From: Clostridia bacterium
GTDB taxonomy: Bacteria; Bacillota; Clostridia; TANB77; CAG-508
Assembly (NCBI GenBank): GCA_900759015.1
Contig: CAAEUE010000003.1
Location: 1-64,000, forward strand
DNA: 64,000 bases
Direction of reading: 5' to 3'
Shown here: positions 9,642 to 17,624 of the stretch, in pieces
How positions within the stretch are numbered: the first letter of the stretch is position 1
How the letters are laid out: each line of letters starts with the position of its first letter
The notes under the pieces: generated by a model
Databases searched by the model: none
Told to the model about the DNA's origin: nothing
The model's input: the letters and a program-made list of their open reading frames with translations, nothing else
Program-made: the position numbers and the translations under genes

Positions 9642-9746
9642 TGTGGAAATTGTGGAATACACAAAAGTTATGTGGATAAAAAAAAGGTGGATAACACGAA
9701 ACTGTTAATATAAAAGGGTGGATAATGTGGATAACTGTGTGGATAA
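9642..9746 (-). other. Cluster of DnaA-box-like 9-mers (candidate origin or DnaA-binding locus)
   Basis: On the bottom strand TTATCCACA, the DnaA box, appears exactly at 9671-9679, 9726-9734 and 9738-9746, with one-mismatch copies TTATCCACC at 9686-9694 and 9717-9725. Two weaker matches lie at 9642-9650 and 9651-9659. All point the same way. The next 120 bases, up to the gene at 9875, are almost only A and T, like a DNA-unwinding element. No dnaA or dnaN lies nearby, so it could be oriC separated from dnaA, or a DnaA-titrating or regulatory site. Confidence 0.6.
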
Positions 9747-9874
9747 TTACAAAATAGACATAAAAACAACAAAAAACTACAAAAATTGATAAAATATTAA
9801 AATTATAAATTTAATATAAAAATATTTGAAAAAATAATTAATATATGTTACTATGAAAAAAACGAGGTGATAAT
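9747..9874. other. AT-rich tract next to the DnaA boxes
   Basis: About 125 bases with very few G or C (runs such as AAAATATTAAAATTATAAAT). It contains no gene and no clear promoter except the ribosome site GAGGTGAT just before 9875. The stretch 9507-9641 before the boxes also holds no recognisable gene. Confidence 0.5.
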
Positions 9875-10060
9875 ATGTCAGATGATAGAAAAATAGAAGT
9901 TATAAATGGAAATGGGGATGATTTAGAAATATCACCAGTATATGACCATTTAGATATTGAAAAACCAAATACAGAGAAAAAGAAAGAAATAGTTATACCA
10001 AAGGAAAAGAAAAAAGAAGATAAGGATGTAGAAGAAAAAGATTCTGATGAAGAAGAATAG
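9875..10060 (+). CDS. Small highly charged acidic protein, unknown
   Basis: 61 residues, RBS CGAGGTGAT at 9863-9871. The first half is ordered-looking (DRKIEVINGNGDDLEISPVY); the second half is a lysine/glutamate-rich, probably disordered tail (KEKKKEDKDVEEKD). No family recognised. It lies immediately after the DnaA-box cluster and AT-rich tract and has its own terminator, so its expression may be linked to that region. Confidence 0.65.
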   Translation: MSDDRKIEVINGNGDDLEISPVYDHLDIEKPNTEKKKEIVIPKEKKKEDKDVEEKDSDEEE

Positions 10061-10092
10061 GCAACATTGCATTAAATGTTGCTATATTTTTT
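10061..10092 (+). terminator. Terminator after the small acidic gene
   Basis: GCAACATT pairs with AATGTTGC (10061-10082), followed by a T-rich run, directly after the stop codon at 10060. Confidence 0.8.
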
Positions 10093-10174
10093 GATATTGT
10101 ATACATATAAATACTGAAAAATAAGCAAAAATTATAAATTATTAAAATTAATTTTAGTTTTTAATCTTAAACTA

Positions 10175-10203
10175 TTGACAGTTACTGACAAAAATGGTAT
10201 TAT
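10175..10203 (+). promoter_or_regulatory. Promoter of tRNA-Arg
   Basis: TTGACA (10175-10180), a 17-base spacer and TATTAT (10198-10203), 20 bases before the mature tRNA 5' end. Confidence 0.75.
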
Positions 10204-10222
10204 ATATCTTGTCCGAAGAAAT

Positions 10223-10299
10223 GGGTCAGTAGCTCAGTTGGATAGAGCATTGGCCTTCTAAGCCAAGGGTCGGGGGTTCGAATCCCTCCTGGCTCACCA
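10223..10299 (+). tRNA. tRNA-Arg (anticodon TCT)
   Basis: A complete cloverleaf with encoded CCA (10297-10299). The acceptor arm GGGTCAG pairs with CTGGCTC (two G-U pairs). The anticodon stem TTGGC/GCCAA encloses the loop CTTCTAA, giving anticodon TCT, which reads AGA and AGG, the main Arg codons in this AT-rich genome. The T-arm GGGGTTCGAATCCC is canonical. Single gene with its own promoter and terminator. No duplicated 3' end was seen that would mark it as an integration site. Confidence 0.96.
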
Positions 10300-10305
10300 T
10301 TTCAA

Positions 10306-10354
10306 AAAAACTCTACAATGTTGAATATCAACGTTTGTAGAGTTTTAATTTTTT
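10306..10354. terminator. Bidirectional terminator between tRNA-Arg and the XRE gene
   Basis: AAAACTCTACAA (10306-10317) pairs with TTGTAGAGTTTT (10335-10346), followed by AATTTTTTT. It serves the tRNA, and on the other strand the XRE gene ending at 10357. Confidence 0.8.
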
Positions 10355-10356
10355 TA

Positions 10357-10689
10357 TTAATTTTGTTCTTTAAATAAATAAGTTAGATAGCTAGTTAATT
10401 TATTTTTATTTTCTGGAGATAAAGAATTATATATCTCGATAACATTATTTAATTGTACATCTTTTGAATCTAAATTTTTAATTTTATTAGGATTATCAGT
10501 TAATCCCAATAAATAATCTGTAGAACAATTAAAATAATTTGCAAGTTTAATTAGATTAGGAATTGTTGGAAGACTTTTTCCTAGTTCATATTGTGAAATT
10601 AATTCTTGTGACACTTCAATATCAACTGATAATTTTAATTGTGTGACTTTTCTTTTTTCTCGCATTTTTTTCAAATTTTTTAATTTCAT
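10357..10689 (-). CDS. XRE-family transcriptional regulator
   Basis: 110 residues from the ATG at 10687-10689, preferred to the longer frame because a GGAGGTAT site sits just upstream of it. An N-terminal Cro/C1 helix-turn-helix covers about residues 5-65 (KVTQLKLSVDIEVSQELISQ, YELGKSLPTIPNLIKLANYF, then STDYLLG). The C-terminal part (about 70-110) is a small helical dimerisation-type region. It is divergent from the zinc-ribbon protein gene and may control it. No phage genes are nearby, so it is more likely a chromosomal regulator than a prophage repressor. Confidence 0.85.
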   Translation of the reverse strand: MKLKNLKKMREKRKVTQLKLSVDIEVSQELISQYELGKSLPTIPNLIKLANYFNCSTDYLLGLTDNPNKIKNLDSKDVQLNNVIEIYNSLSPENKNKLTSYLTYLFKEQN

Positions 10690-10929
10690 AATATACCTCC
10701 AGAATTTTATAGAGTAATTATATAAATAGGAAATGTAGTCACAAGAAGTAGTACTTATAAAAGAAAAAAATAATACAAGTAACACTTGTAAAAGGTACAA
10801 GTATATGTTATATTTAATGTGATTAATATTATTAATATAAGGAGGGAAAATAGGGATAAATCAATAAAAATAGTATATGCAAAATAAATAATTTGATACA
10901 AAAGAATTAATAAGGGGGAAATAAATGAT

Positions 10930-12462
10930 ATGAATTGTAAAAAATGTGGAAATGAAATAAAAGAAGGAGAAATGTTTTGTAGTAAATGTGGAGCAAAAAT
11001 TAAACAAGAAAAAAACAAGAAAAGCAATAAAAAAATAATAATTATATCTATTGCAATAGTAGTATTAATTGCAATTGCTATTGGTATTATTCTTTATTTT
11101 AATCAAAATGTTGAACAAACAAGTAAGAATGAAAATACAGTAGCAGAAAATAATGAAATTGAACAAGCAAGTTCAAATATACAGGCTAATGGGACAGATA
11201 AAGTTAGTTTTACAAACATGAATTCAGATGATGAAAATTTAAGTGAAGATGAGCAAGCAATTTTAAAATATTTTGATAATGATTATTTTGAGTTCTCTGT
11301 TGAATTTGCACAAAGATATCCTCAAATATTTAAAGATGCAAAAGTAGAAGCCGGACCAGCTCAAGTAATTAAAGTTATAAATTCTACAGATGAAGAATAT
11401 GAGGCTGTAGTAAGTATAAATGCATATGGATTAGGAATAACATCAATGGAAGAAGATCCAGATATTAAAGATTTTTTTGTGATAAGAGGGAAACAACTAT
11501 CATCAAGAATAATTGCTGGTGATGAAGTAACAATATATGGAAGATATGTAAATGTAGAAAATTTTGAGATTGATGGTAAGACTTACAACCTACCTGTTAT
11601 AAATGTAATGAATATAATTAAACCTAATTGGACTAACAAAGAAAATGATTCAAACTATAGATTTGGATTAGATACAATAAAGCCAGTAGCTGAATATATT
11701 TTTGGAAAGAACATAAAAATATCAGAACCTGTCTTTGGAGAAGATTATGATTTAACAACTAATAATCCTGATGAATTCTTTTATATGGTAACTTTAGATA
11801 ATCAATCAAATGCTAATTTTAAGGTATTTGATATGTCCAGAAGTAATGGAACCATAAGTTATAATATAAAGCATAATAATATTTCTAGCGGAACAAATAA
11901 GGAATTATTTGTATCAGCAGATTTTCAACATTTTATTGTAACAACATATGATAAGAATTTGAAACATATTTATATTGATTATTATGATAGAAATTTGCAA
12001 AAACAATGGGGAAGAGAATTTGAGTATACTTCTAACAACGATATGCTTGAAAGTCCAATGGATTATACAGATACACAGATGGCAATAGTTATAGATAATG
12101 ATTTACATTTAATTGATTTATCTTCTGGAGAGGATATTATAGAACCTGTAATTGTGGGAAATAAGATAAGAGTTAATATGATGAATGATGGAATTATATT
12201 AATTGGAAATGATAACAAGGATACAATTATGAAAGTAGATTATGAAGGAAAAATTATATTTAGAACAGATGCTGATACTCAGAACTTAACAACTATTAAT
12301 TATGCATATACACAAATAGTAGATGGAAAAATGGTTATATGTTTACAAGGAACAAATGAAAATTTCGTAAACCAGATAGGAGCATCATATGATGATGCAT
12401 ATCCAACTAAATACATTGTATTAAATTCTGATGGTACAGTAGAAGTTTCAACAGAAGGATAA
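10930..12462 (+). CDS. Zinc-ribbon membrane-anchored protein, unknown function
   Basis: 510 residues. An N-terminal zinc ribbon has Cys pairs at 3/6 and 17/20 (CKKCGNEI, then CSKCGAKI). A lysine-rich linker and one membrane helix (about 36-58) follow, then a large extracytoplasmic part. The last 230 residues have repeated hydrophobic/aspartate strands like a beta-propeller (for example IDYYDRNLQKQWGREFEY, and MKVDYEGKIIFRTDADTQ). This layout resembles other clostridial zinc_ribbon_2 membrane proteins of unknown role. RBS AAGGGGGAAA at 10912-10921. It is divergent from the XRE regulator. Confidence 0.75.
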   Translation: MNCKKCGNEIKEGEMFCSKCGAKIKQEKNKKSNKKIIIISIAIVVLIAIAIGIILYFNQNVEQTSKNENTVAENNEIEQASSNIQANGTDKVSFTNMNSDDENLSEDEQAILKYFDNDYFEFSVEFAQRYPQIFKDAKVEAGPAQVIKVINSTDEEYEAVVSINAYGLGITSMEEDPDIKDFFVIRGKQLSSRIIAGDEVTIYGRYVNVENFEIDGKTYNLPVINVMNIIKPNWTNKENDSNYRFGLDTIKPVAEYIFGKNIKISEPVFGEDYDLTTNNPDEFFYMVTLDNQSNANFKVFDMSRSNGTISYNIKHNNISSGTNKELFVSADFQHFIVTTYDKNLKHIYIDYYDRNLQKQWGREFEYTSNNDMLESPMDYTDTQMAIVIDNDLHLIDLSSGEDIIEPVIVGNKIRVNMMNDGIILIGNDNKDTIMKVDYEGKIIFRTDADTQNLTTINYAYTQIVDGKMVICLQGTNENFVNQIGASYDDAYPTKYIVLNSDGTVEVSTEG

Positions 12463-12487
12463 ATAATAAAAAAATATATATTATATA

Positions 12488-12540
12488 GAAAACTCAAGAT
12501 ATAGTAAATTAGATAATTTGTCTATTTCTTGAGTTTTTTG
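12488..12540 (+). terminator. Terminator after the zinc-ribbon gene
   Basis: AAAACTCAAGA (from 12489) pairs with TTCTTGAGTTTTTT (ending 12539), with a further ATAG/CTAT extension of the stem. Confidence 0.8.
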
Positions 12541-12738
12541 TAATTACTTTGAGGAGTTATAAAAGTCAGTTTTTAAATACGTTTAGTATAAATGTTGTTA
12601 GAAGAAATTTTATATGGTAAAATTAACATATTATATGAAAAAATTTATAATATATTGAACTATCAACAAAAAATTTATTAGTTTTAATATAATATTTATG
12701 ACATTAGGATAATAGAAAACAGAAAGAAGAGTGGTTAA

Positions 12739-13323
12739 ATGAAATTAACAGAGGAAGAAGCTTTAAAATTATTAGAGAATTTTAAAAACAAAGTAGAAAA
12801 TATAAGTTGGATAGAACATTCAATTTGTGTAGGAAATACAGCAGGAAAAATTGCAGAAAAATTGGGTATAGATGTAGAAAAAGCAAAAGCTTGTGGATAT
12901 ATTCATGATATAGGTAAAGGAACAGCAGACTTTGAAAATCATCCAATGCAGGGATATAAATTTCTAAAAGAGCTAGAATATGATGAGGAATATGCCAATA
13001 TTTGTTTAACGCATTCATATTTAAATAATGATATCAATTGTGTTGCAGCTGAAATGCATCCAAAGGAGATATATTTTATAAAAAAATTCATAACAAAGTA
13101 CGAATATACAATTTATGACAAATTAATAACTTTATGTGATTTAATTTCTATGAATGTTAATGTAACATTAGAAAAAAGATTAATAGATATATATGATAGG
13201 CGAGGAGTGCATAAAAATACAGTATATAATCTTAGAGAATCAAAAAAATTAAAAAAAGAATTTGATAAAATGCTAGGATATAATGTGTATAAATTGTTTC
13301 CAAAAATAATTGAAAATTTATAA
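12739..13323 (+). CDS. HD-domain phosphohydrolase
   Basis: 194 residues. The HD metal-site residues are visible: His in WIEHSICVG (about 27), the HDIGKG pair (about 56-57), the His of ENHPMQGYKFL, and a later Asp (LCDLIS). The family hydrolyses phosphate ester or anhydride bonds, often of nucleotides. The size resembles YqeK-type Ap4A hydrolases, but the motifs around HD are not the YqeK ones, so the substrate is open. Single gene; no operon partner. The 200 bases before it hold no recognisable gene. Confidence 0.75.
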   Translation: MKLTEEEALKLLENFKNKVENISWIEHSICVGNTAGKIAEKLGIDVEKAKACGYIHDIGKGTADFENHPMQGYKFLKELEYDEEYANICLTHSYLNNDINCVAAEMHPKEIYFIKKFITKYEYTIYDKLITLCDLISMNVNVTLEKRLIDIYDRRGVHKNTVYNLRESKKLKKEFDKMLGYNVYKLFPKIIENL

Positions 13324-13510
13324 TATGATTAAAGAATGTGTATTAAACTGTATTAAAATTAGCATATAATCATTTATTTCCAAAATAAAATCGACATTTA
13401 TTTACAAAAAATAAAAACTTTTCATGAATAAAGAGTATATAAAAAACGACATAATAATAGTAAACATATTAAAATTTAGAAAATATGCAATTATTTATGA
13501 GGAGGAAAAA

Positions 13511-14413
13511 ATGAAAAGTAAATTATATATAAAAGCATTGTTAATAATATTATTAGTTATTTCTTTAATAACTATACCCAATATAAGTAATGCCACAGAA
13601 AGAACAGCAAATGATGAAAGTACTTTAACAAGTGCAATAACAAGTGCTACAGATGGTGATGTTATTAATTTATCTCAAGATATTACAATAACAGCTCCAA
13701 TTGAAGTTTCTGGTAAATCAATTACAATAAATGGTAATGGACATAGTATTATTGCTGGTTATACAGGAACATCTGGAAACAAAACAATTTTATCAGCAGT
13801 TTCAACTGGAAGTGTTATTAAATTAAAAAATATTACATTAAAAAACAGCCCTAAATATGGTGTACAAGCATATGATGGTGGAAAAGTAATTTTAAATCAA
13901 GTTACGCTTTCTAACAATGCTTATGGTGGAGTTTTAATAAATGGAGGAACTGCAGAAGTTATTAATTTATCATTGATAGGAAATAAGACAGGTATAGAGA
14001 TTTCAAAATCTAAATCTATAACATCTAATAATGAGCCAACATTAATAATGAATGGTAAATTAACTTCTGATGCGACAGATAATGTTATTTATCTAGCAAA
14101 TGATCCAAACGATAATACTAATAAGTTTGTGATAGAAAACACAGATAATACAGAAAATAAAATTTTAGCAAGTGGAAATAAAGTTGTAGTAACAGATGTA
14201 AATAATAATATTTTATACACAAGTAATGAGACAACAAAGCAAATAGATGTTGAGGATTATGAAGAAAATCATCCAGAAACAGATAAAAATAATACGAGTG
14301 AAAACGATAAAGTAGAAAATCCACATACAGGAGATTCAATTTTAGGATATGTTGCAACAGGAATAATAGCTGTAATGGGAATTGCAATTTTATCAAAGAA
14401 AAATAATAAATAA
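13511..14413 (+). CDS. Sortase-anchored surface protein with parallel beta-helix
   Basis: 300 residues from the ATG at 13511, which has GGAGG nine bases upstream; the in-frame start at 13424 has none. A signal peptide (about 1-30, ending SNATE) is followed by right-handed beta-helix repeats like pectate-lyase folds (SITINGNGHSI, VIKLKNITLKNSPKYGVQAY, KVILNQVTLSNNAYGGVLI). A threonine/asparagine/glutamate-rich spacer then leads to the sorting signal NPHTGD, a hydrophobic helix and KKNNK. The NPxTG motif marks it as a likely sortase substrate. A class B sortase gene, now frameshifted, lies 1.6 kb downstream. Ligand or enzyme activity cannot be told; beta-helix folds serve both. Confidence 0.82.
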   Translation: MKSKLYIKALLIILLVISLITIPNISNATERTANDESTLTSAITSATDGDVINLSQDITITAPIEVSGKSITINGNGHSIIAGYTGTSGNKTILSAVSTGSVIKLKNITLKNSPKYGVQAYDGGKVILNQVTLSNNAYGGVLINGGTAEVINLSLIGNKTGIEISKSKSITSNNEPTLIMNGKLTSDATDNVIYLANDPNDNTNKFVIENTDNTENKILASGNKVVVTDVNNNILYTSNETTKQIDVEDYEENHPETDKNNTSENDKVENPHTGDSILGYVATGIIAVMGIAILSKKNNK

Positions 14414-14442
14414 TAAAAAAATAAGGTGGGAATAAAATTGAA

Positions 14443-14493
14443 GTGCACCCCAAATGTTAGACAAAAAATCTAACATTTGGAGGTGTATTTTTT
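14443..14493 (+). terminator. Terminator after the NPHTG surface protein
   Basis: CACCCCAAATGTTAGA (14446-14461) pairs with TCTAACATTTGGAGGTG (14469-14485), then ATTTTTT. Strong, almost perfect stem. Confidence 0.85.
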
Positions 14494-14504
14494 ATGAGTA
14501 AATA

Positions 14505-15377
14505 TTATTCAGCAGGAATGACATCTGTATCAGTAACTATATCTGGTTCAAGCAAAAATGTACGTTCAAAATAGTAACCATTAGAGTTATGTTGTAGTTC
14601 TCGAACAGGTAGCTTTGTTTCTTTATTTATCCATAATTCTCTGTAATCTGTACTTGAGTTATTAAGCTTTAAAACGTAACACTCTGCATTATTATAAGTG
14701 TCATTTAGTATATTTAATCCCAAAATACGAGAAAAATCATTTGAAATATAGTAGATGTCAGAAAAGACTTCAAAAATTTTACCTTTATCTGAATATAAAT
14801 TTGAAATCTGAGATATAGAGTTAGTATTATTATCATGGTAAATAAATGTAGAATTATCAGAATTGGTTTCTCCATAAGTTGTTTTTATAATATCAGAATT
14901 TGCAGAAGCACTTTCGCTTTTATATTTACCATTTTTATAATAGAAAGTATCTATAAATTCATATTTTTTCTGTGTGTCAGCTGTTATGTAATATTGATAT
15001 GTAGTAAATTTATAATTGTTCAAATTAGTAATTTCTTGAATTTTGCCATAAGTTTCAGTTATTATAGATTTTTTTGGTATATATATAAATATATATAAAA
15101 ATACTATACTTAATATTATAATTATAAATCCTATTGAAGATAATGTTAAAATAAATTGTTTTTTTCTAAATTTTTTGATTTGCCTTATTTCAGCTTCTTT
15201 TTCTTTAATATCATTATCATAATTAATATCATCTTTTTCTTCAATATTTTTTAAAATTGTATTACATTCTGAACATGTTTTTAAATGGTCTTTTATAAAA
15301 TCTTTTGTTTGAGTTCCAACTAGGTTCTCAATGTAATTAGGAAGTAAATCTCTTACTATTTCACATTCTTTTTTCAT
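14505..15377 (-). CDS. Anti-sigma factor, zf-HC2 type, membrane-anchored
   Basis: 290 residues. The N-terminal anti-sigma zinc finger is visible (HLKTCSEC, His about 31, Cys about 35 and 38), followed by a charged helix and one membrane segment (about 75-97). An outside domain of about 190 residues follows, with an outer-domain fold reminiscent of lipoprotein or sensor modules (RELWINKETKLPVRELQH). It overlaps the ECF sigma gene by 17 bases, so the two are translationally coupled. By family knowledge the zinc finger binds and holds the sigma factor until an envelope signal releases it. Confidence 0.85.
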   Translation of the reverse strand: MKKECEIVRDLLPNYIENLVGTQTKDFIKDHLKTCSECNTILKNIEEKDDINYDNDIKEKEAEIRQIKKFRKKQFILTLSSIGFIIIILSIVFLYIFIYIPKKSIITETYGKIQEITNLNNYKFTTYQYYITADTQKKYEFIDTFYYKNGKYKSESASANSDIIKTTYGETNSDNSTFIYHDNNTNSISQISNLYSDKGKIFEVFSDIYYISNDFSRILGLNILNDTYNNAECYVLKLNNSSTDYRELWINKETKLPVRELQHNSNGYYFERTFLLEPDIVTDTDVIPAE

Positions 15378-15843
15378 TCTTTAATCTCTCCTTTAACTTT
15401 AATTTTGCTCTATAAAAGGTTGTTCGGGCCCAAACTTCACTTTTATTTAATATTTCTCCAATTTTTTTAAAAGATAAATCCCCATTAATTCTTAAAAGTA
15501 CTACTTCACGTGTAATATCATCAAATTTTTGAATTTCATTATGTATATCGTTAGAAGATAATATATCATCTTCTAAATTTGCATCTATAAGTTGATTAGA
15601 TATGACTTCATCGAGTTGTATAGTTTTTATCTTCCTATTTTTTATAAGGTGATTTATTAACTTGTTTTTTGCAATTTTACATAGCCAAGAATACATACTA
15701 CATTCGCCTCTGAAATTATTTATATTTTTTATAGCACTATAGAAAGTTTCTTGCATTATTTCTTCAGAAAGTTCATGATTTTGAGTTAAACTATATAAAT
15801 ATCTATATAACTGCTTAGAATATTTTTTATATATTTCTTCCAT
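15361..15843 (-). CDS. ECF-type RNA polymerase sigma factor
   Basis: 160 residues from the ATG at 15841-15843, which has GGAGGTAAT upstream; the longer frame to 15978 lacks a ribosome site and runs through a REP copy. Sigma region 2 is at about 1-70 (ELSEEIMQETFYSAIKNI, then FRGECSMYSWLCKIAKNKLI) and region 4 at about 105-155 (REVVLLRINGDLSFKKIGEI, then AKLKLKERL). It directs RNA polymerase to its own regulon, often envelope genes; the nearby sortase and surface protein are natural candidate targets, though no shared promoter motif was established. Confidence 0.87.
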   Translation of the reverse strand: MEEIYKKYSKQLYRYLYSLTQNHELSEEIMQETFYSAIKNINNFRGECSMYSWLCKIAKNKLINHLIKNRKIKTIQLDEVISNQLIDANLEDDILSSNDIHNEIQKFDDITREVVLLRINGDLSFKKIGEILNKSEVWARTTFYRAKLKLKERLKNEKRM

Positions 15844-15935
15844 TATTACCTCCTCTATAATGTTAGACAAAATAAAGTCGAATTTCGTTACAAGAAATAA
15901 AGATTTTAAATTTAATAATATAATTTTAATTAATA

Positions 15936-15962
15936 GGGATTTTATCACCGTCCCAAAATCCC
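15936..15962 (-). repeat. REP palindrome copy, degenerate, reverse orientation
   Basis: GGGATTTTATCACCGTCCC followed by AAAATCCC. Upstream of the sigma factor gene. The next 50 bases (15963-16012) are an A/C-rich string of partial copies (CCAAAATTCCGAAAA, CCAAAAATCCTGAAAA). Confidence 0.65.
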
Positions 15963-16016
15963 AAATACTGTTTTCCAAAATTCCGAAAACTGTCCAAAAA
16001 TCCTGAAAAGCCTATA

Positions 16017-16761
16017 CTATTTTATTAACTTACCATGCATAACCATTCTATCATTTAATCTATAACATGTAGATAAAGTAATGATTTGATCATCTTCGTT
16101 TATATCAATACCAAAATTAAAAACACTTCTATTTTTAATTAATTTTATATAAGAATTAAATTCAGTACTATCTTTAAATGAGGTGGCTAAATAATCTGTT
16201 GTATTTGGCAAGTGATATACGCTAAAAATTTGCCAAACGGTATCGCCAGCTTTTGTATAAAGATGAATTTCTCGATTTTCTGTATTATTAAACCAACTTT
16301 GTTTTAACGAATTTCTTAAAGAACCAAACATAGATGAATCATATCTAGAATGTCCATATATTATTGTGTTCTTATCCAAATTATTAATATTATTTCTATA
16401 ATCTAAAAAAATCCAACCAGATTTATTTTCTTCATTGTTAAATGTATGATTAAGATAATATGAGTTATCGGTTGTTTGCACAAAAGGATAATCAATATCT
16501 GTACCATCTACTTTTATCCATCCGCACAACATCACTGTTAATTTGTTCTAATTCGGTAAAATTTACAGATGAATTTGAAGTTGGAGTGTTTTCATTTGAT
16601 TCTGTAATTTGGGTATTACCATTTGTTATAGTATTTAATATTTCTTCATTTTCTTTAGCAATACTATTTGAGTCATTAAACCAATTAAAAATATTAAATA
16701 TAGAATATATAAGAAGTAATATACTTAAGAATAAAAAAAAATTTTTCATATGCATCATCAA
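16017..16761 (-). pseudogene. Class B sortase, broken by a one-base frameshift
   Basis: Two overlapping leftward frames form one sortase. The first (16761 down to 16492) gives the membrane anchor and linker up to EQINSDVV; the second (from about 16528 to 16017) carries the whole catalytic domain starting GWIKVDGTDIDYPFVQ. The frames join if one extra base is removed from GTTGTGCGGATGG (bottom strand, about 16524-16531). The class B sortase residues are intact: His in TIIYGHSRYD, Cys in ITLSTCY and Arg in NDRMVMHGKL. It would attach surface proteins such as the NPHTG protein at 13511 to peptidoglycan. Either a recent mutation or a read error. Confidence 0.85.
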
Positions 16762-16812
16762 AATTAGTATAACTAATAATAAAAAAAATATGCTTTTTAG
16801 TAGATTTAGACC

Positions 16813-16841
16813 TTGAGAGGGTAGGAAAAATATGGTATAAT
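16813..16841 (+). promoter_or_regulatory. Promoter of scpB
   Basis: TTGAGA (16813-16818), a 17-base spacer and TATAAT (16836-16841). Predicted start near 16848, giving a leader of about 140 bases before scpB. Confidence 0.7.
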
Positions 16842-16847
16842 TAAGCC

Positions 16848-16990
16848 ATCTTCGAAATCTTTGATTTCGCCCAGGTGTGCTATATGCGAAGAAAATTGAG
16901 GCTAAGATACCTTTGAAATCTTTGGTTTCGTTAGATTAAAATAAGAGATAAAAAAACAATATAAGCAAATTAACTTTACGAGGAGATATT
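16848..16990 (+). promoter_or_regulatory. scpB leader with two similar hairpins
   Basis: CGAAATCTTTGATTTCG (16853-16869) is a perfect 7-bp hairpin. A near copy, GAAATCTTTGGTTTC (16915-16929), lies about 60 bases further on. No Rfam class was recognised. RBS CGAGGAGAT follows at 16979-16987. Confidence 0.45.
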
Positions 16991-17596
16991 ATGGATATAG
17001 AAGAAAAAAAAGCTGCAATAGAAGCAATATTATTTGCAGCAGGTAGAGAAGTTAAAGTAAGCGAGATTATGTCTAGTTTAGAAATAGGAGAAGAAGAAGC
17101 GATTACTATATTAAATAGTTTGGCTTCTGATTTTAATGAAAAAAAATCAGGATTAAAAATAATAAGAATGGATGATTCATACCAGATGGCAACAAAAACA
17201 GATTACTACCAATATATATATCCAATAATAGATAAAAGAAATAAACCTAATTTATCTAATGCAGCATTAGAAACATTAGCAATAATTGCATATAATCCTA
17301 AAATAACAAGAGCTCAAATAGAGGAAATTAGAGGAGTTAATTCTGATGGTGCAATATATAAATTATTAGAATATGAGTTAATAGAAAATGCTGGTAAACT
17401 TAATGCACCGGGAAAACCTGTTACATATAAAACTACAAATGAATTCTTAAAGAAATTTGGATATAGTAGTTTAGCTGAATTACCAGAACTTCCAAAATAC
17501 AAATTGGATGAAAACGAGCAAATCGTTTTAGATGAGTTCGAAGATCCAGCAGAGGCACCAATGCCCGCTGAGGGTGAGGAAGGAGAAACTAAATAA
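16991..17596 (+). CDS. scpB: Segregation and condensation protein ScpB
   Basis: 201 residues with two winged-helix domains (about 1-85 and 90-165). The family stretch is clear: AAIEAILFAAGREVKVSEIM, LETLAIIAYNPKITRAQIEE, then GVNSDGAIYKLLE. ScpB dimers bind the kleisin ScpA in the Smc complex, which compacts and segregates the chromosome at the origin region. The usual neighbour scpA is not adjacent; upstream lies the leftward sortase gene. It has an acidic tail (about 175-201). proS follows 28 bases later, probably co-transcribed. Confidence 0.92.
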   Translation: MDIEEKKAAIEAILFAAGREVKVSEIMSSLEIGEEEAITILNSLASDFNEKKSGLKIIRMDDSYQMATKTDYYQYIYPIIDKRNKPNLSNAALETLAIIAYNPKITRAQIEEIRGVNSDGAIYKLLEYELIENAGKLNAPGKPVTYKTTNEFLKKFGYSSLAELPELPKYKLDENEQIVLDEFEDPAEAPMPAEGEEGETK

Positions 17597-17624
17597 AAAG
17601 AAGATTAAATTTGGAGGTTAAATA

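Noticed and set aside
10223..10299. tRNA-Arg as the attachment site of an integrated element
   Set aside because: No integrase gene nearby and no repeated tRNA 3' end found in the following sequence.
16492..16535. Programmed frameshift in the sortase
   Set aside because: No slippery heptamer or stimulating hairpin, and other sortases of this class do not use one.
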